Source of the DNA: Scortum barcoo
Taxonomy: Eukaryota; Chordata; Actinopteri; Centrarchiformes; Terapontidae
Direction: 5' to 3'
DNA: 64,000 bases
Assembly: GCA_023238725.1 (NCBI GenBank)
Contig: CM041534.1
Coordinates: 22,876,303 to 22,940,302 of the forward strand
Shown here: positions 1 through 10,899 of the stretch, piece after piece
Position numbering within the stretch: the stretch's first letter is position 1
How the letters are laid out: each line of letters opens with the position of its first letter
Notes under the pieces: model-generated
Database searches by the model: none
What the model was told of the DNA's origin: nothing
The model's input: the letters and a program-made list of their open reading frames with translations, nothing else
Translations under genes and position numbers: made by a program

Positions 1-37
1 TATGAAAGTAATATTTGTGCTCTTTCTACCATCACAG

Positions 38-168
38 AGCTGCATCTGATGTTCTCTCTCATGGATAAAGTTCCCAGTGGCATCGAGCCCATGCTGAAGG
101 ACCTGGAGGAGCACATCATGAGCGCCGGCTTGGCCGACATGGTGGCCTCAGCGGAGACGATCACCTCT
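38..168 (+). CDS. cul5: cul5 exon (first in window)
   Basis: Acceptor AG at 36-37, donor GT at 169. Encodes cullin-repeat residues including MFSLMDKV and GLADMVASAETITS. It starts in split phase, so the first codon is shared with an exon beyond the left edge. Confidence 0.88.
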
Positions 169-3100
169 GTGAGTTTCCGGAAACACATTAATATCACTAC
201 AGCGAAAGAACAACAGGGCAGGAAACATGAGCAGTCAGGTGATCAGACGGCCTGTTAACGTACCACCTAGTCCTACTGATATTTAGCTTCAGGTGATGTT
301 GCTCAGTCTTCTGTACTCCTGTAAAAATAGTGAACATGCATGTTTGTCACTGGAAATTAGATTCAAGATTTAAGGCATTACTTTTTATGTGCAACAATTA
401 CACAGAGTAGTCGCTGGCAGTGAAAATCTTGAGTCACAGGCTCCCTAAAACAAGCTGAAAAATATTCAGAATAAAAATCACACAAGCAAAAAAACAAAAT
501 ATAAAATTAAAAATTGATCAAATAAAAACTGAAGTATTAAAATAAGATGATTTTAGACAGACGTGGATGTAAACTACAACTTGACTGCAGGGTGTTAATT
601 CAAGTTTACTTTAGCGGACAAACAGATTTGCAGTTTGCCTCCCATTCACCCAGCCTTGATAATGTTATTTTACTACAGTTGTGTTGTTAATGTTTGGATT
701 TTAAAATCCACCATGACTTGAAAATAAAATACTGTAACCAGCCTTTCCCGGGTACTGATGGATCAAATTGACTAAACTGATGTTTTCAGACCTAAAACAT
801 CTTTCAGCTACACCTCAATCATCTGCTAATGAAGATTGTTTTTATGTTTCTTTTCTTTTCTTTTCTTTCGCTATTTAGCCTTCACATTTTAAATTTTCAA
901 GCACGTGTTTATGAAGCACTTTGTGGCTCTGTGTATTAAGAAGTGCAATATAAATAAATCTTTACTTACTCACTTAATAAAGAGTATGACATGAGATTGA
1001 AAGCACCGTGAAAAGCTAAGATATTACATCTTGTCAAACACACAGCCATGGAGCCAGGAAGCTTCAGGCTCACCACATTGATCTGTAACTTCACCTGTTT
1101 TGTGTTGCAGGACTCAGAGAAATATGTGGAGCAGCTGCTCACCTTGTTTAACCGTTTCAGTCGACTGGTGAAAGAGGCCTTTCAGGACGACCCGCGCTTC
1201 CTGACCGCTAGAGACAAAGTGAGCTCAACTTTTATGAACCTGTTCACCAACAGTGAAGCGTCGTTGTAGGATGAAACTGTCGGAAAAGATGCTCTTAACT
1301 GACTGCAGTCCTGTTTCTCAAACTTCTTTGCAGGCATATAAAGCCGTTGTGAATGATGCCACTATATTTAAACTAGAACTTCCCATGAAACAGAAAGGGT
1401 AAGAGATGCTTCCTGTTGTAAAATGTTGTTTTTTATATGCTTTGAGTAACAAAGATAATAATGTCTGACTGCGCTTGTTTTCCTCACCTGTGTTCACAGG
1501 GTCGGTCTGAAAACCCAACCAGAGTCCAAGTGTCCAGAGCTGCTGGCCAACTACTGCGACATGCTCTTGAGGAAAACCCCGCTGAGCAAGAAGCTCACCT
1601 CAGAGGAGATCGAGGCCAAGCTCAAGGAAGTGGTACGTCTCAGGAAACCTTTCACTGGATGGATGATTTTTTATTATCAGCCCTGCAGTTAGCTGGAGCT
1701 GCTCATATTGTTGAAGTTGATCCAAATGTGTTTTGAATTCTTGATTTCTGGATTCAGTATTGAAGATGAAGCTCTCTTTAAAAGCCGGGTTAGTGTGACA
1801 TTAGTATTATTCTTTATCTGCTGCATTTTTTTTATATTATCATGACACAAATGATTTTTCAGTGACCCTTGTGTGATTTATGCTTAAAACCATCAGTCAC
1901 TTAACGTTATTTTTTGCCCTTTTTTAATCGTCATACAATCAAAACGAGCAGCGTACAGTGGCGGATCTCAGGCGCACAGACTGTGTGGGCGTCTCCAACA
2001 GCACCGCTGTTTTGGTTCATGTAGGTGCAGCAGCGGAAAAAAGGGCCAACTTTACTTCAAACATGGGCTTCAGTAATCCTCTCTGTGCTGTGCTCTTTGC
2101 AGCTGTTAGTGCTGAAGTACGTCCAGAACAAAGACGTGTTCATGCGCTACCACAAAGCTCACCTGACCCGCCGGCTCATCCTGGACATCTCCGCAGACAG
2201 CGAGATAGAGGAGAACATGGTGGAGTGGCTCAGAGTAAGATTTCACCTCACCGTTCATCAAAATGATCCTTATTTTGCATCAGAAACATTAAAAACATTA
2301 CAATAAAAAAAGTTGATGAGGTTGTGTTTTCCTCACCTGTAAGAGTTACCTGTGGTGTCATGTGTGGTGTCAACAGGAAGTGGGGATGCCAGCTGACTAT
2401 GTCAACAAGCTGGCCAGGATGTTTCAAGACATCAAAGTGTCAGAGGACCTCAACCAGTCCTTCAAAGAAATGCATAAACATAACAAGCTCGCTCTGCCAG
2501 GTAAGAGGTAGAGCCTCACGTTTGATGGGCTGTAACTATTAAAAATCTAGTGTTTTTACTTATGAAACTGACTTGAGTTAATTTATTTATGAAAATTGTC
2601 ATTAATAAATTGACAGAACTTTAAAGGTCAGCGTTATTCTTTAAATGAATAGTTCAGAAATTTGCTTTCTTGCCATGAGAGAGGTGAGAAGATCTATCAT
2701 CTTCTATCTATCAAAATAACTGTTTGTTATTAGCCTACCTTAGCATGGAGACTGTTAGCAGGGGGAAAATGTTAGCCTGGCTCTGCCCAAAGTTTTAAAA
2801 ATATGCTTGCTGACACCTCTCAAACTCACTTATTAAGATCCCTGTGACCTGCCAAGATGTAGTCCAGCACATGACCCTTCTCTAAAACCAAAGTCAAATC
2901 ACTTAAATCATGTTTAAGATGTGCCAACTGTAAATCATTGAGTAAGTTTGATGTTTTTTGTTCTCCTGCAGCTGACTCGGTCAACATAAAGATCCTGAAC
3001 GCTGGAGCGTGGTCGAGGAGCAGCGAGAAGGTTTTCGTGTCTCTTCCTACAGAGCTGGAGGATTTGATACCGGAGGTAGAAGACTTCTACAAGAAGAACC

Positions 3101-6100
3101 ACAGCGGCAGGAAGCTTCACTGGCATCACCTCATGTCCAACGGCATTGTGAGCACAACAGATTTGCACAGCACAAAAAAAAAAATAGACCAGGACTCCAT
3201 CTCCGTGGCAAAGTCAAGAAACTAAATTAAATATCTAATAAAAATGACAACCCTCCCCTTCTTGTTAGCGACGATCATTTGATTTGTGCCCGCTGAGGAT
3301 CAGATGATAAGAACATTTAAAGCAGCTAATGAATAGTTTTGTTTGTTTTTGATCTGTCAATGGGCTCTGTGATATGAAAGACTAACTCTTCCTCTTTTAG
3401 CTGATTATTATGGTTATTTCATCTGCAAACAGCAAAATAGTCTCATGAGCCTCATTTCAAAAAGAAGCTTTCTTTTTCAAACTAGAAAGCTTGAACACTT
3501 CCTGCTTAGCGAAACATTTAAAATTAGCAACTAGCTGATGAACACGTTGGAGTATTTAGCTGCTAAAGAGACAGATATTTCACTTCATCAGAGCCAATAC
3601 GAGCATAAATGTTGGGCATAAATGAAAAAATAAAATGACACAAAATGAGCAGTAAAGTTTCTCTGTAACTACTGTAAAAAATGCAGCTTTAAAGACACTT
3701 AAACAGATTCTAAAAACTAATAATAAACTTTATTTGTATTTCACTTCAACAAAGTTACAAAATGCTTTACATGATTGAGAGACAGGATTAAAACACGACA
3801 AGACTGAGGAAAGAAACCACAAAAGTAACAAAGGAATAAAATACCCAACAACAAAGATAAGACCACCACCAGTGAAGACAATACAGATAAGACAAGTGAT
3901 TTAAAAGATGTCACTGACAAAACTTAAAAAAATACTAATAATTTACTTGTAGGTTTTGTAAATAGGCAGATTTAACCTGTAAAAATCAAAATTTTTATGC
4001 AGAATCACCATGTTCAAAATCGCACCAACATTTTGTAAACCTGTTTGTGAGACGACTTCATTTGAAAGTGAAAGTACATAAATATTACTCATCCAGCAGT
4101 ACTTCATATAATAAATATATAATAAAAGTTCATCTGAAGTGGCTCATCTGTTGCTTGTTTATCTTCCAGTCTGAAACTTTCAAATTAGACTCCTTAATTT
4201 AGTCACAATCATTTGAGGCTTTCATTTGATAATCTTTGCAACTGTTGCCCCTAAACATAAACGTCTTTTCTCCAGATCACCTTTAAGAACGAGGTGGGCC
4301 AGTACGACCTGGAGGTGACCACCTTCCAGCTCGCCGTGCTGTTTGCCTGGAACCAGAGGCCCCGAGAGAGGATCAGCTTTGAAAACCTCAAGCTAGCCAC
4401 CGAGCTGCCAGACGCCGAGCTGCGACGCACTCTCTGGGTAAGCGAAGACAAGGAGGAGATAGATCGAGCTCAGTCCTGTAGCTTGTTTTTTTCATTATTT
4501 GCTTGTTAATCTTATTATTTTTATCCTTTTTCTCACTCCAGTCTCTGGTGGCGTTTCCCAAACTCAAGCGGCAGGTGTTGTCGTACGACCCTGTGGTGTC
4601 TTCACCCAAAGACTTTGCAGAAGGGACACTATTCTACGTCAACCAGGAGTTTTCTCTCATGTAAGGAAAGCCTCATTTTGTTAGATATGATGACTTCAAT
4701 TTTCTCACCCGTATTTTGAAAAATCAGGGTGTTCAGTCACAGAGAATATCATCCAAACATTGAACACCTTTCTTGTATGATTCATAAGTCTAAATCATGT
4801 GGCAGAGGAAGACGAGAACAAAGCAGCGATCCGTGAAAACTGCTCAGCAGCAGAAAAAACAACCGGGTACCTTTGATAATTATTTAAATCTTCTGACACG
4901 CTGGGATCAAATAGTAACTGGTGAACAGCACAAAGACTGTTATAGGTGAAATCTGTGCTGTAAATTTGGCTGATTTTACCGTCGAGGAACTTTCTCACAC
5001 CAGCCATGACTTGATTTCAACCCACCAATCCTGTTTCTCTTCAGCTTTCACTATCAAATGAATGCAAAACTACCCAAAATTAATGTTGAAATTTTTTTTA
5101 AAAGTTTCCTTTTCAAATGCATGTAAAAAGAAATAGAAACGCAACAAAATATGTGGACTTTGTAAAGCTCAGCAACAGGTGAGTGTTTCTTATTTAATTC
5201 ACTGAGAAATGTGAGCAAAATGTATTAAACAGATTTTGCTGGTTCAACTCGTCAGCATCGTTAAATCAACTCATCTCTTTGTCTCTGCTGCATATCCAGA
5301 ACACATGAAGTCAAATAATGAGCTTGTTTTGTAATTTAAAGTTGAATTGCAGACAAAACAGACGAACTTTGTAATCGTCGTTGGGTTGAGTGTTGTATTT
5401 TCCATCATGACGTAATGTTGTTGCTGATAATCGCTAATTTCTACGAGTTTAACAAGTCAAGACAACTGTCATACCTGTGCAAGAGCTTCATTGCAGGACT
5501 TTTAGGACATTTATCTGCATTGCTCATCTGCTTAAAAAACTCTTCTGTTCATTTGTGTGTCTTTGTTGTAATTTTATGTGTTTCTAATAGAATTGTTAGT
5601 CAGAATAAACTAAAGAGATTTTTTAAAGATTTTTTTTTTGCCTTTTTATTTGAGATTTCTCTTATTTTTATTTGGTTTAAAAAGTGTAAACCAGTGTTGT
5701 TCATTAATCCACGACTTTTGTTTGTGTTTTTTTTTTTCTTATTTAACTTTGCAGAAAAAACTCCAAGGTTCAGAAAAGGGGGAAGATTAACCTGATTGGT
5801 CGGCTGCAGCTCACCACGGAGCGAATGAGAGAGGAGGAGAACGAGGGCATCGTCCAGCTGAGGATACTCAGAACGCAGGTACGACTCGCAGCTCATCTAA
5901 CAGCTCCTACTGTGAACAAACGGCTTCATCTACCATTTCCCATCACGAAGTTTCAACAGACACCCTTTGTTTTGTTTGTATAAACTCACAGGCTGCAATA
6001 TAACCCGTCTGTGTTGATTATTTCTCACAACACTGTGCCTGTTTCCCACGTCCAGGAGGCCATAATCCAGATCATGAAGATGAGGAAGCGCATCAACAAC

Positions 6101-6250
6101 GCCCAGCTGCAGACGGAGCTGGTGGAGATCCTAAAGAACATGTTTTTACCACAGAAGAAGATGATCAAGGAGCAGATTGAGTGGCTGATAGATCACAAGT
6201 ACATAAAGCGGGATGAGACCGATATAAACACCTTCATCTACATGGCGTAG
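38..6250 (+). CDS. cul5: Cullin-5, C-terminal 488 residues (11 exons, 5' part outside window)
   Basis: Cullin-5 is the scaffold of CRL5 E3 ubiquitin ligases: its N-terminus binds Elongin B/C with SOCS-box receptors, and its C-terminus binds the RING protein RBX2. Exons seen: 38-168, 1111-1218, 1334-1398, 1500-1632, 2103-2234, 2377-2500, 2972-3147, 4276-4437, 4542-4660, 5755-5878 and 6056-6250. All internal junctions are GT-AG and keep one reading frame. The product covers the end of the cullin repeats, the whole cullin homology domain (for example FMRYHKAHLTRRL and LHWHHLMSNG) and the C-terminal winged helix. The neddylation motif IMKMRK has its lysine at 6077-6079, and the protein ends INTFIYMA. 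Vertebrate CUL5 is about 780 residues, so roughly the first 290 are missing to the left. Teleosts can carry two cul5 copies; I cannot tell which this is. The 3' flank is intergenic repeat DNA, then capn5 on the same strand. Confidence 0.97.
169..1110 (+). other. cul5 intron with a retroposon-tail-like remnant
   Basis: Intronic DNA without coding signal. About 905-960 resembles the 3' tail shared by many fish retroposons (an 'aagcactttgt' block, then 'gtgcaatataaataaa'). A short T-rich ttttc repeat lies at 847-868. No other structure was recognised. Confidence 0.5.
1111..1218 (+). CDS. cul5: cul5 exon
   Basis: Acceptor ttgcag, donor gtgagc, 36 whole codons (DSEKYVEQLL to FLTARDK). Part of the third cullin repeat. 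Confidence 0.95.
1334..1398 (+). CDS. cul5: cul5 exon
   Basis: Acceptor ttgcag, donor gtaaga. Encodes AYKAVVNDATIFKLELPMKQK and the first two bases of a Gly codon completed by the next exon at 1500. Confidence 0.93.
1500..1632 (+). CDS. cul5: cul5 exon
   Basis: Acceptor ttcacag, donor gtacgt. Encodes VGLKTQPESKCPELLANYCD and onward to LKEV, the linker entering the cullin homology domain. The intron between this exon and the previous one is only 101 bases. Confidence 0.93.
2103..2234 (+). CDS. cul5: cul5 exon, start of cullin homology domain
   Basis: Acceptor tttgcag, donor gtaaga, 44 whole codons. Carries the characteristic YVQNKDVFMRYHKAHLTRRL segment of the cullin homology domain. Confidence 0.95.
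2377..2500 (+). CDS. cul5: cul5 exon
   Basis: Acceptor caacag, donor gtaaga. Encodes EVGMPADYVNKLARMFQDIK and on to KLALP; the last base is the first of an Ala codon completed at 2972. Confidence 0.94.
2648..2850 (+). repeat. Percomorph interspersed repeat, family A copy 1
   Basis: Contains 'gctttcttgccatgagag', 'gttagcagggggaaaatgtt' and 'agcctggctctg'. This order of blocks recurs at 7775, 41925 (reverse) and 52578. I recognise it as a very common short repeat of percomorph fish genomes, but cannot name the family from sequence alone. It sits in a cul5 intron. Confidence 0.6.
2972..3147 (+). CDS. cul5: cul5 exon
   Basis: Acceptor cctgcag, donor gtgagc. Encodes DSVNIKILNAGAWSR through LHWHHLMSNGI, cullin homology domain. 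With the preceding exon it gives exactly 100 codons. Confidence 0.95.
3522..3600 (+). repeat. Interspersed repeat, family B copy 1
   Basis: Contains 'agctgatgaacacgttggag' followed by 'tttagctgctaaagag' and 'cagatatttc'. Similar blocks recur at 17245, 20331 and 25798. It lies in the cul5 intron 3148-4275. Confidence 0.5.
3718..3850 (-). repeat. Retroposon 3'-tail-like remnant (antisense)
   Basis: The stretch 'aaactttatttgta' through 'aaatgctttacat' is the reverse complement of a tail motif shared by many teleost LINE or SINE copies. The A-rich stretch to about 3850 may belong to the same insertion. The family is not determined. Confidence 0.45.
4276..4437 (+). CDS. cul5: cul5 exon
   Basis: Acceptor ctccag, donor gtaagc, 54 whole codons. 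Encodes ITFKNEVGQYDLEVTTFQLA to PDAELRRTLW, cullin homology domain. Confidence 0.95.
4542..4660 (+). CDS. cul5: cul5 exon
   Basis: Acceptor ctccag, donor gtaagg. Encodes SLVAFPKLKRQVLSYDPVV to NQEFSL plus two bases of an Ile codon finished at 5755. The short middle stretch around VSSPKDFAEGTLFYV is the least conserved part of this gene in the window. Confidence 0.94.
4661..5754 (+). other. cul5 intron, no recognised element
   Basis: AT-rich intronic DNA. It holds a hydrophobic 126-codon open frame at 5415-5795 that runs into the next exon out of frame; its composition (Phe, Leu, Ile from T-rich DNA) says chance. A long T tract forms the polypyrimidine tract before the acceptor at 5754. Confidence 0.6.
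5755..5878 (+). CDS. cul5: cul5 exon
   Basis: Acceptor tttgcag, donor gtacga. Encodes KNSKVQKRGKINLIGRLQL to IVQLRILRTQ. It leads into the winged-helix region next to the neddylation site. Confidence 0.94.
6056..6250 (+). CDS. cul5: cul5 terminal coding exon with neddylation site
   Basis: Acceptor cgtccag, stop tag at 6248-6250. Encodes the Nedd8 acceptor motif IMKMRK (Lys codon 6077-6079) and the C-terminal winged helix, ending INTFIYMA. The motif and its placement match the cullin family, so this copy looks functional. Confidence 0.97.
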   Translation, partial: EAIIQIMKMRKRINNAQLQTELVEILKNMFLPQKKMIKEQIEWLIDHKYIKRDETDINTFIYMA

Positions 6251-7190
6251 CAGCACACGTCGGGATGACTCGTGTTGACTGTCAGCGGATCAGGCCTGAT
6301 GAACTTTTAGGAAACTTCCAGGCTCCCCGTCCTCTATTTAAAAACAAACAAAAAAATACAATCTTGCGCAGGGAGGCATGAATTTAAGACTGAAACCTAT
6401 TTAAAAAAAGAAAAAGAAAAAAAAGTGGAACTTCCTGCCTTAACGTTGTACAAAGAAAAAAAATGCAAAAGTTGCAGTGGGAGTCTGCACCAAGTGGTTG
6501 TAACTGTTTTTAGTTGGAGGGAGTTTCTCCTCGCTGTCCAGATGAGGCTGTTAATCGTAAATGGTCTGTTTTTGATGCCATGGCGTGTCATCTGGGCAGC
6601 TACTACAACACTCCTGCTCCGTGCTTGTGCAAAGGCATGCCGACAGGGGAAAAAACGCTGAGGAACTTTTGGATCTCGAAATATCCGCAGTCCAGTTTTA
6701 GTCCACGTCAAAAACCTGAGACCATCTGAACCTTTGAACAAAACGCTGCCCTCTTCACTTAAAGGCGACGACGCTGCTGCTTTAGCTGTTTTTTTGTTTG
6801 TTTGTTTTGTTTTGGGGTCAATGACGCTGTTGTGACTCTCCGCAGTCATATTAAAAGTGATCAAACACTTAATCCGGACATTCAGTATGTATAAAGAGCC
6901 ACATAAGCACTTCACAGTTTGGACTGAACCAGACGGCTCCCACTCTTCCCCTGCACACGCCTGGCCTCCGTCCCAGGGTGCTTTCAATCACACCCCCCCC
7001 AATCACGAAACACACCCCGGGACAGAGGCGGCGTCGGAGCTCATGTTTCCAACAGCTCTCTGGTTTTTTTCCTGCAGGACGGCCGGGGGGGGGGGAAGGC
7101 CGAGGTCAGTATTACACATGGTAAAATACAACCGTTCAAAGCTATAGGAGAGTGTACCATGAGATGTGAATAATGAAATGATTAAATAAA
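6251..7190 (+). other. cul5: cul5 3'UTR with candidate poly(A) signal
   Basis: Sequence after the stop has several A-rich and T-rich runs and a G8 tract near 7087. The first canonical aataaa is at 7185-7190, so a 3'UTR of about 950 bases is plausible. The end is inferred; transcript data would be needed to fix it. Antisense open frames here (6397-6987) have no family resemblance. Confidence 0.5.
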
Positions 7191-7334
7191 CAGCACCTTA
7201 TTATAAAACAACATGCAGGCTCGTCATTCATCCGGCAAACAGCCCTCACATTTTATGCAAATAGAGCAGTTTAACATTTTGGGAAATTCACAAGAGTTGG
7301 AGGAGATGACTGATCAGACTCGAGAGCGCCCCCC

Positions 7335-7445
7335 TTTGGAGGTTTTCTGGGAGACTGTGGGTAGATTCACTGGAGAGATTGTTTCTCATCTGGTTTGGGA
7401 ACAACCTCTGGATCCTGAAGATCCTGAGAATATGGACGGACCGAT
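7335..7445 (+). mobile_element. Decayed Rex3/RTE LINE 3' fragment
   Basis: The stretch 'actggagagattgtttctca' then 'tctggtttgggaacaacctc' lines up with 29819-29865 of the Rex3-like element downstream (the conserved RW-DYVS-L-WERLG segment of its C-terminus), with many substitutions. It explains an 85-codon open frame at 7213-7470 that might otherwise be called a small gene. The insertion ends are not visible. Confidence 0.65.
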
Positions 7446-7774
7446 CAATAACTCCAGCAGCATCAAATGATCAACAGATTTATTTAACATGAATAAATAT
7501 AGATGTTTATTTCCTCTGTATTTTATTTAAATTTCAGCCATATTTACATTATTCAGTTCCTGTTTTTATATTTCTGTATTCTACATATTCTACATATATA
7601 ACATTTTTGATCATTTTATGCTACTGATATAGATATTAATCTGTCCATCCATTGATCTGAAGGTGTGTCTGCAGATCGTGGAACTACTCTGGAGGTCACA
7701 CAGACTAAGAAATTCAATAAATAGCTGAAGTTTGTGAAGGATATTTATTATATTTTTGCCATTTTTTTCAGGCC

Positions 7775-7900
7775 AAAGCTCTTAGATAATCACTCTCATA
7801 TTTGTTGTTGCATTCAGAACCTGGTTAGCTTAGCATAGCACAAAGAGGTAACAGCTCACCTGGCTCTGTCCAACACAGTAAATGTTATTTGTGCAATTTG
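7775..7900 (+). repeat. Percomorph interspersed repeat, family A copy 2
   Basis: Contains 'gttagcttagcatagcacaa', then 'aacagctcacctggctctgt'. Same block order as the copies at 2648 and 52578. Partly decayed. Confidence 0.6.
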
Positions 7901-9250
7901 TTCAGAAAATGAAGTGGAAAAGCAAACATTTATAGTTTTATGGGGATTCCTGATTGTCCAAATAGTCCAAAACTTTACTTTTAGCACTTTAGTGAATAAA
8001 GATCCAGAGTTTTAGGAAGCAAAAAGTACAAGAACCGGACCAAAACAAGTCTGGGTTCAGTGCCAAAGACAAACCAAAGATAACTGAATAAATGAAGAGC
8101 CTGCAGGCTTTAATTTGCACCGTGATGACTCAGAAAAAAAGGTAAAACTGCTCTGTGGGATGAAGCTAAAGGAAAACTGACGCCATTATCCCTGAGAGCA
8201 GCTGAGTCCTGCAGGAAATCATGTTGTTTTGCTCGCTAAGCAGAGCCTGCAAGGACCAAAAACAGAGATCAGTCAGTAAATCTGCAGCACTGCTGTCAGG
8301 CTTTGTGTTCGGGATAAAGAGAACAAAACAAAGTATGCATGTGGCTGCTCGTATAGGTTTGTCCAACATCAACTGATGACCATTATCAGATCTGTGGCGT
8401 TGAGCTGAAGCTTTGTGTGTGTGTTTTCTGTGATTTGAAACAAACCCACATTTTTACACACATTTAACACTCCCTCACTGCTGAACTCTGGGAAATATCT
8501 GACAAGTATTAATACGTTCAGCATACATGTACGTATTTATCCTTAAATGAGAATAAATGGTCACTCCTGCTTGTTAATACCTTCTTAACGATGGACATAA
8601 AGACACTTTTCGCTCCATGATTTTTCCCCATAAATGTGTGAAATAGTTGTTAAGATGTTTAAAACTACAAGCTTCTTTTTAAGGCCTCTGCTCGAAAATG
8701 ACATACCCAAACTGAACAGAGTATTTCTCTGCATCTACAAGGTCTATTTGAATAATTTTGGCATCATAATAAAGGGAACACTTATGAAATTTGTTCAGAT
8801 GTTTAAGTATCAGTTTTTATGTCGCTGGCTCAGAGTAAATTAAGACCGCACACAGCAAAAATGAAAGATTTCATGTCCGCCTAATAAGAAATTGACACTT
8901 TATCACAGCTTTATTAAAAATAATTATAATTATATCCACATGTTAAAGGTTTAGTCTGCAGCTTTAATTCAACACAGTGAAATTCAGTGAATATCTCCTC
9001 ACGGCCATACAAAGGCCCAGACCGAGCCTTCTTCACCTTTTCATGTGTCTCTGCTGAGTGACAGTTTCATAATTGCTGTGTCAAATCAATGAATATGCAC
9101 CGCATCTGGCAGGTCACACGTCAGATTTAGCTGTGGTTTAGTGGCAATAAAAGGAACAAAAGGATGCCGAGTTATTCACATCATGGTGCAGACTTGTAAA
9201 AAGCCTAATTTCACGCTTTGTCAGGTTTGTCCGCATGACGACAAGCGAGC

Positions 9251-9293
9251 GACTTTTAAAATGCTTGTTTTCTGAATGGAGTTTGGCTCAATC
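9251..9293 (+). repeat. Family C repeat, copy 1
   Basis: Shares 'atgcttgttttctgaatgga' and the following 'gtttggctcaatc' with 53881-53923. The surrounding 300 bases may belong to the same dispersed element, but its ends are unclear. Confidence 0.5.
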
Positions 9294-10899
9294 AAGAGGA
9301 GCATTTAGTGGCGGCTGACCAGGAGATGGCACCAGACCTTGATTTAAGACATGAACAGTAACTAAAAAATTTTTCTGTGTCTTTATCTGTTGTTTTAGAC
9401 TAAATATGTCTCACATGATCTGAACTGTTGTTGCACTCACTGTGTTCGATGTGAAAACTGAAGGAAAAGGTCACTGTCGAGGTTGTGAGGAAGCGAGAGG
9501 TATAGATTTTCTGTCAGGACTTTGCTTGTAGTCGATCAATATCATTACAGATTCACACTCTGTCGATACATTGGTCTGCAGTAACCCACCATTCATATGA
9601 TGGATGTTATTAAGTTTGACTGATTGTATTTCCATAGTAGAACTGTTCAATATTATATTGATTATTAATGTGACACAGCTCAAATACAACATTTGGTACA
9701 TTTGAATGAACTAAATATAATGTTACATATAAAATAAGTATCAGCACTAAATTACAGTTTAATCAATAAAGAACTTACCTTTTTTATCTTTATGGTAAAA
9801 AAAACCCTCATATATTATATATTATGTACTTTACATATATTTCTCTAACCGTCTGTATTGAATCAGCTGACTTACTTCAAATATTTCCGCTATAATAAAT
9901 GTCAAATATAATATAATATAAATGTCAAAAAAAATATTAAAAGCACATAATTCATGAAAATGTTCATCTAAATGGATATTTTAGTTTTAACGTGTAAATT
10001 TAAATCATCATCAAAGTTATAAATATGAATAAATCTTCTTTTAAATGTCACCATCTGCATATGGTTGATGGATGACATCATTTTTTAAGTAATTATTCTT
10101 TATTGCAGTATTTCTATTTTGTGCTATTTCATACTTACACATAATAATGTACCTTTTTACTCCATTACATTTATTTTATAGCTGTTGTTGCTTTGCAGAT
10201 TAAGATTTCACACACAGAATATGAGCTCAGTTTAATAAATATAAAGTTTTGTTACTGATTAGACTACTTTATTACTTTAAATATTTTCACTAGATTGAAA
10301 AATACACAGTATTTTTTCAGTAAACCTTGAATTTTTTTGGCCCGTGATGGAGGAAGTACTGAGCTCTTTTACTTTGGTAAATGTATTTGGAAGCCACAGC
10401 TGTATTGTCATTATTGTACGGCCAAAATATAAAAAATAATACACATATCAGCTGGTAAATTAAACAGCATGAACTTTAAATTAAACTGTTTTTACCCTTT
10501 AATTAAACAGGTAAATCTAATAATACATGTAAAATGTTAATAATGTTATATCATGTTGTATTAATGTCATTATGCAGCGTCTCATATCGTTTTTGCTGAT
10601 TATTGTTATTTTTTTTCCTCAGTCAGACATATAAAATAAATCTGTCTGTTTATTTTTTGTAGTTGTGTCTTCTCAGGTGTTGCCTCTGAGCAGTGCTGAC
10701 ACAATAAGGCTGTAATTAGCTGGATAGTTTCTCTTAATTACAGCATATTGCATCCTCTTGTTATTTGTGACAAAGGGGATTACAGCAGGCCTGTCAACTC
10801 TGCGCATGCTCAGTCCGCAGCGCCCGAGAAACACAAGCATGGGAGAACTTCCTGCGCGTACCTTCAAAATAAAACGCATCTGAATGTATGGAAGTCCAT

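Noticed and set aside
5415..5795. 126-codon hydrophobic frame in a cul5 intron
   Set aside because: Phe/Leu/Ile-rich because the DNA is T-rich, overlaps a real cul5 exon out of frame, and shows no membrane-protein family signature.
6397..6987. 196-codon minus-strand frame
   Set aside because: It lies antisense to the cul5 3'UTR, has low-complexity Lys/Phe-rich ends and no recognisable domain.
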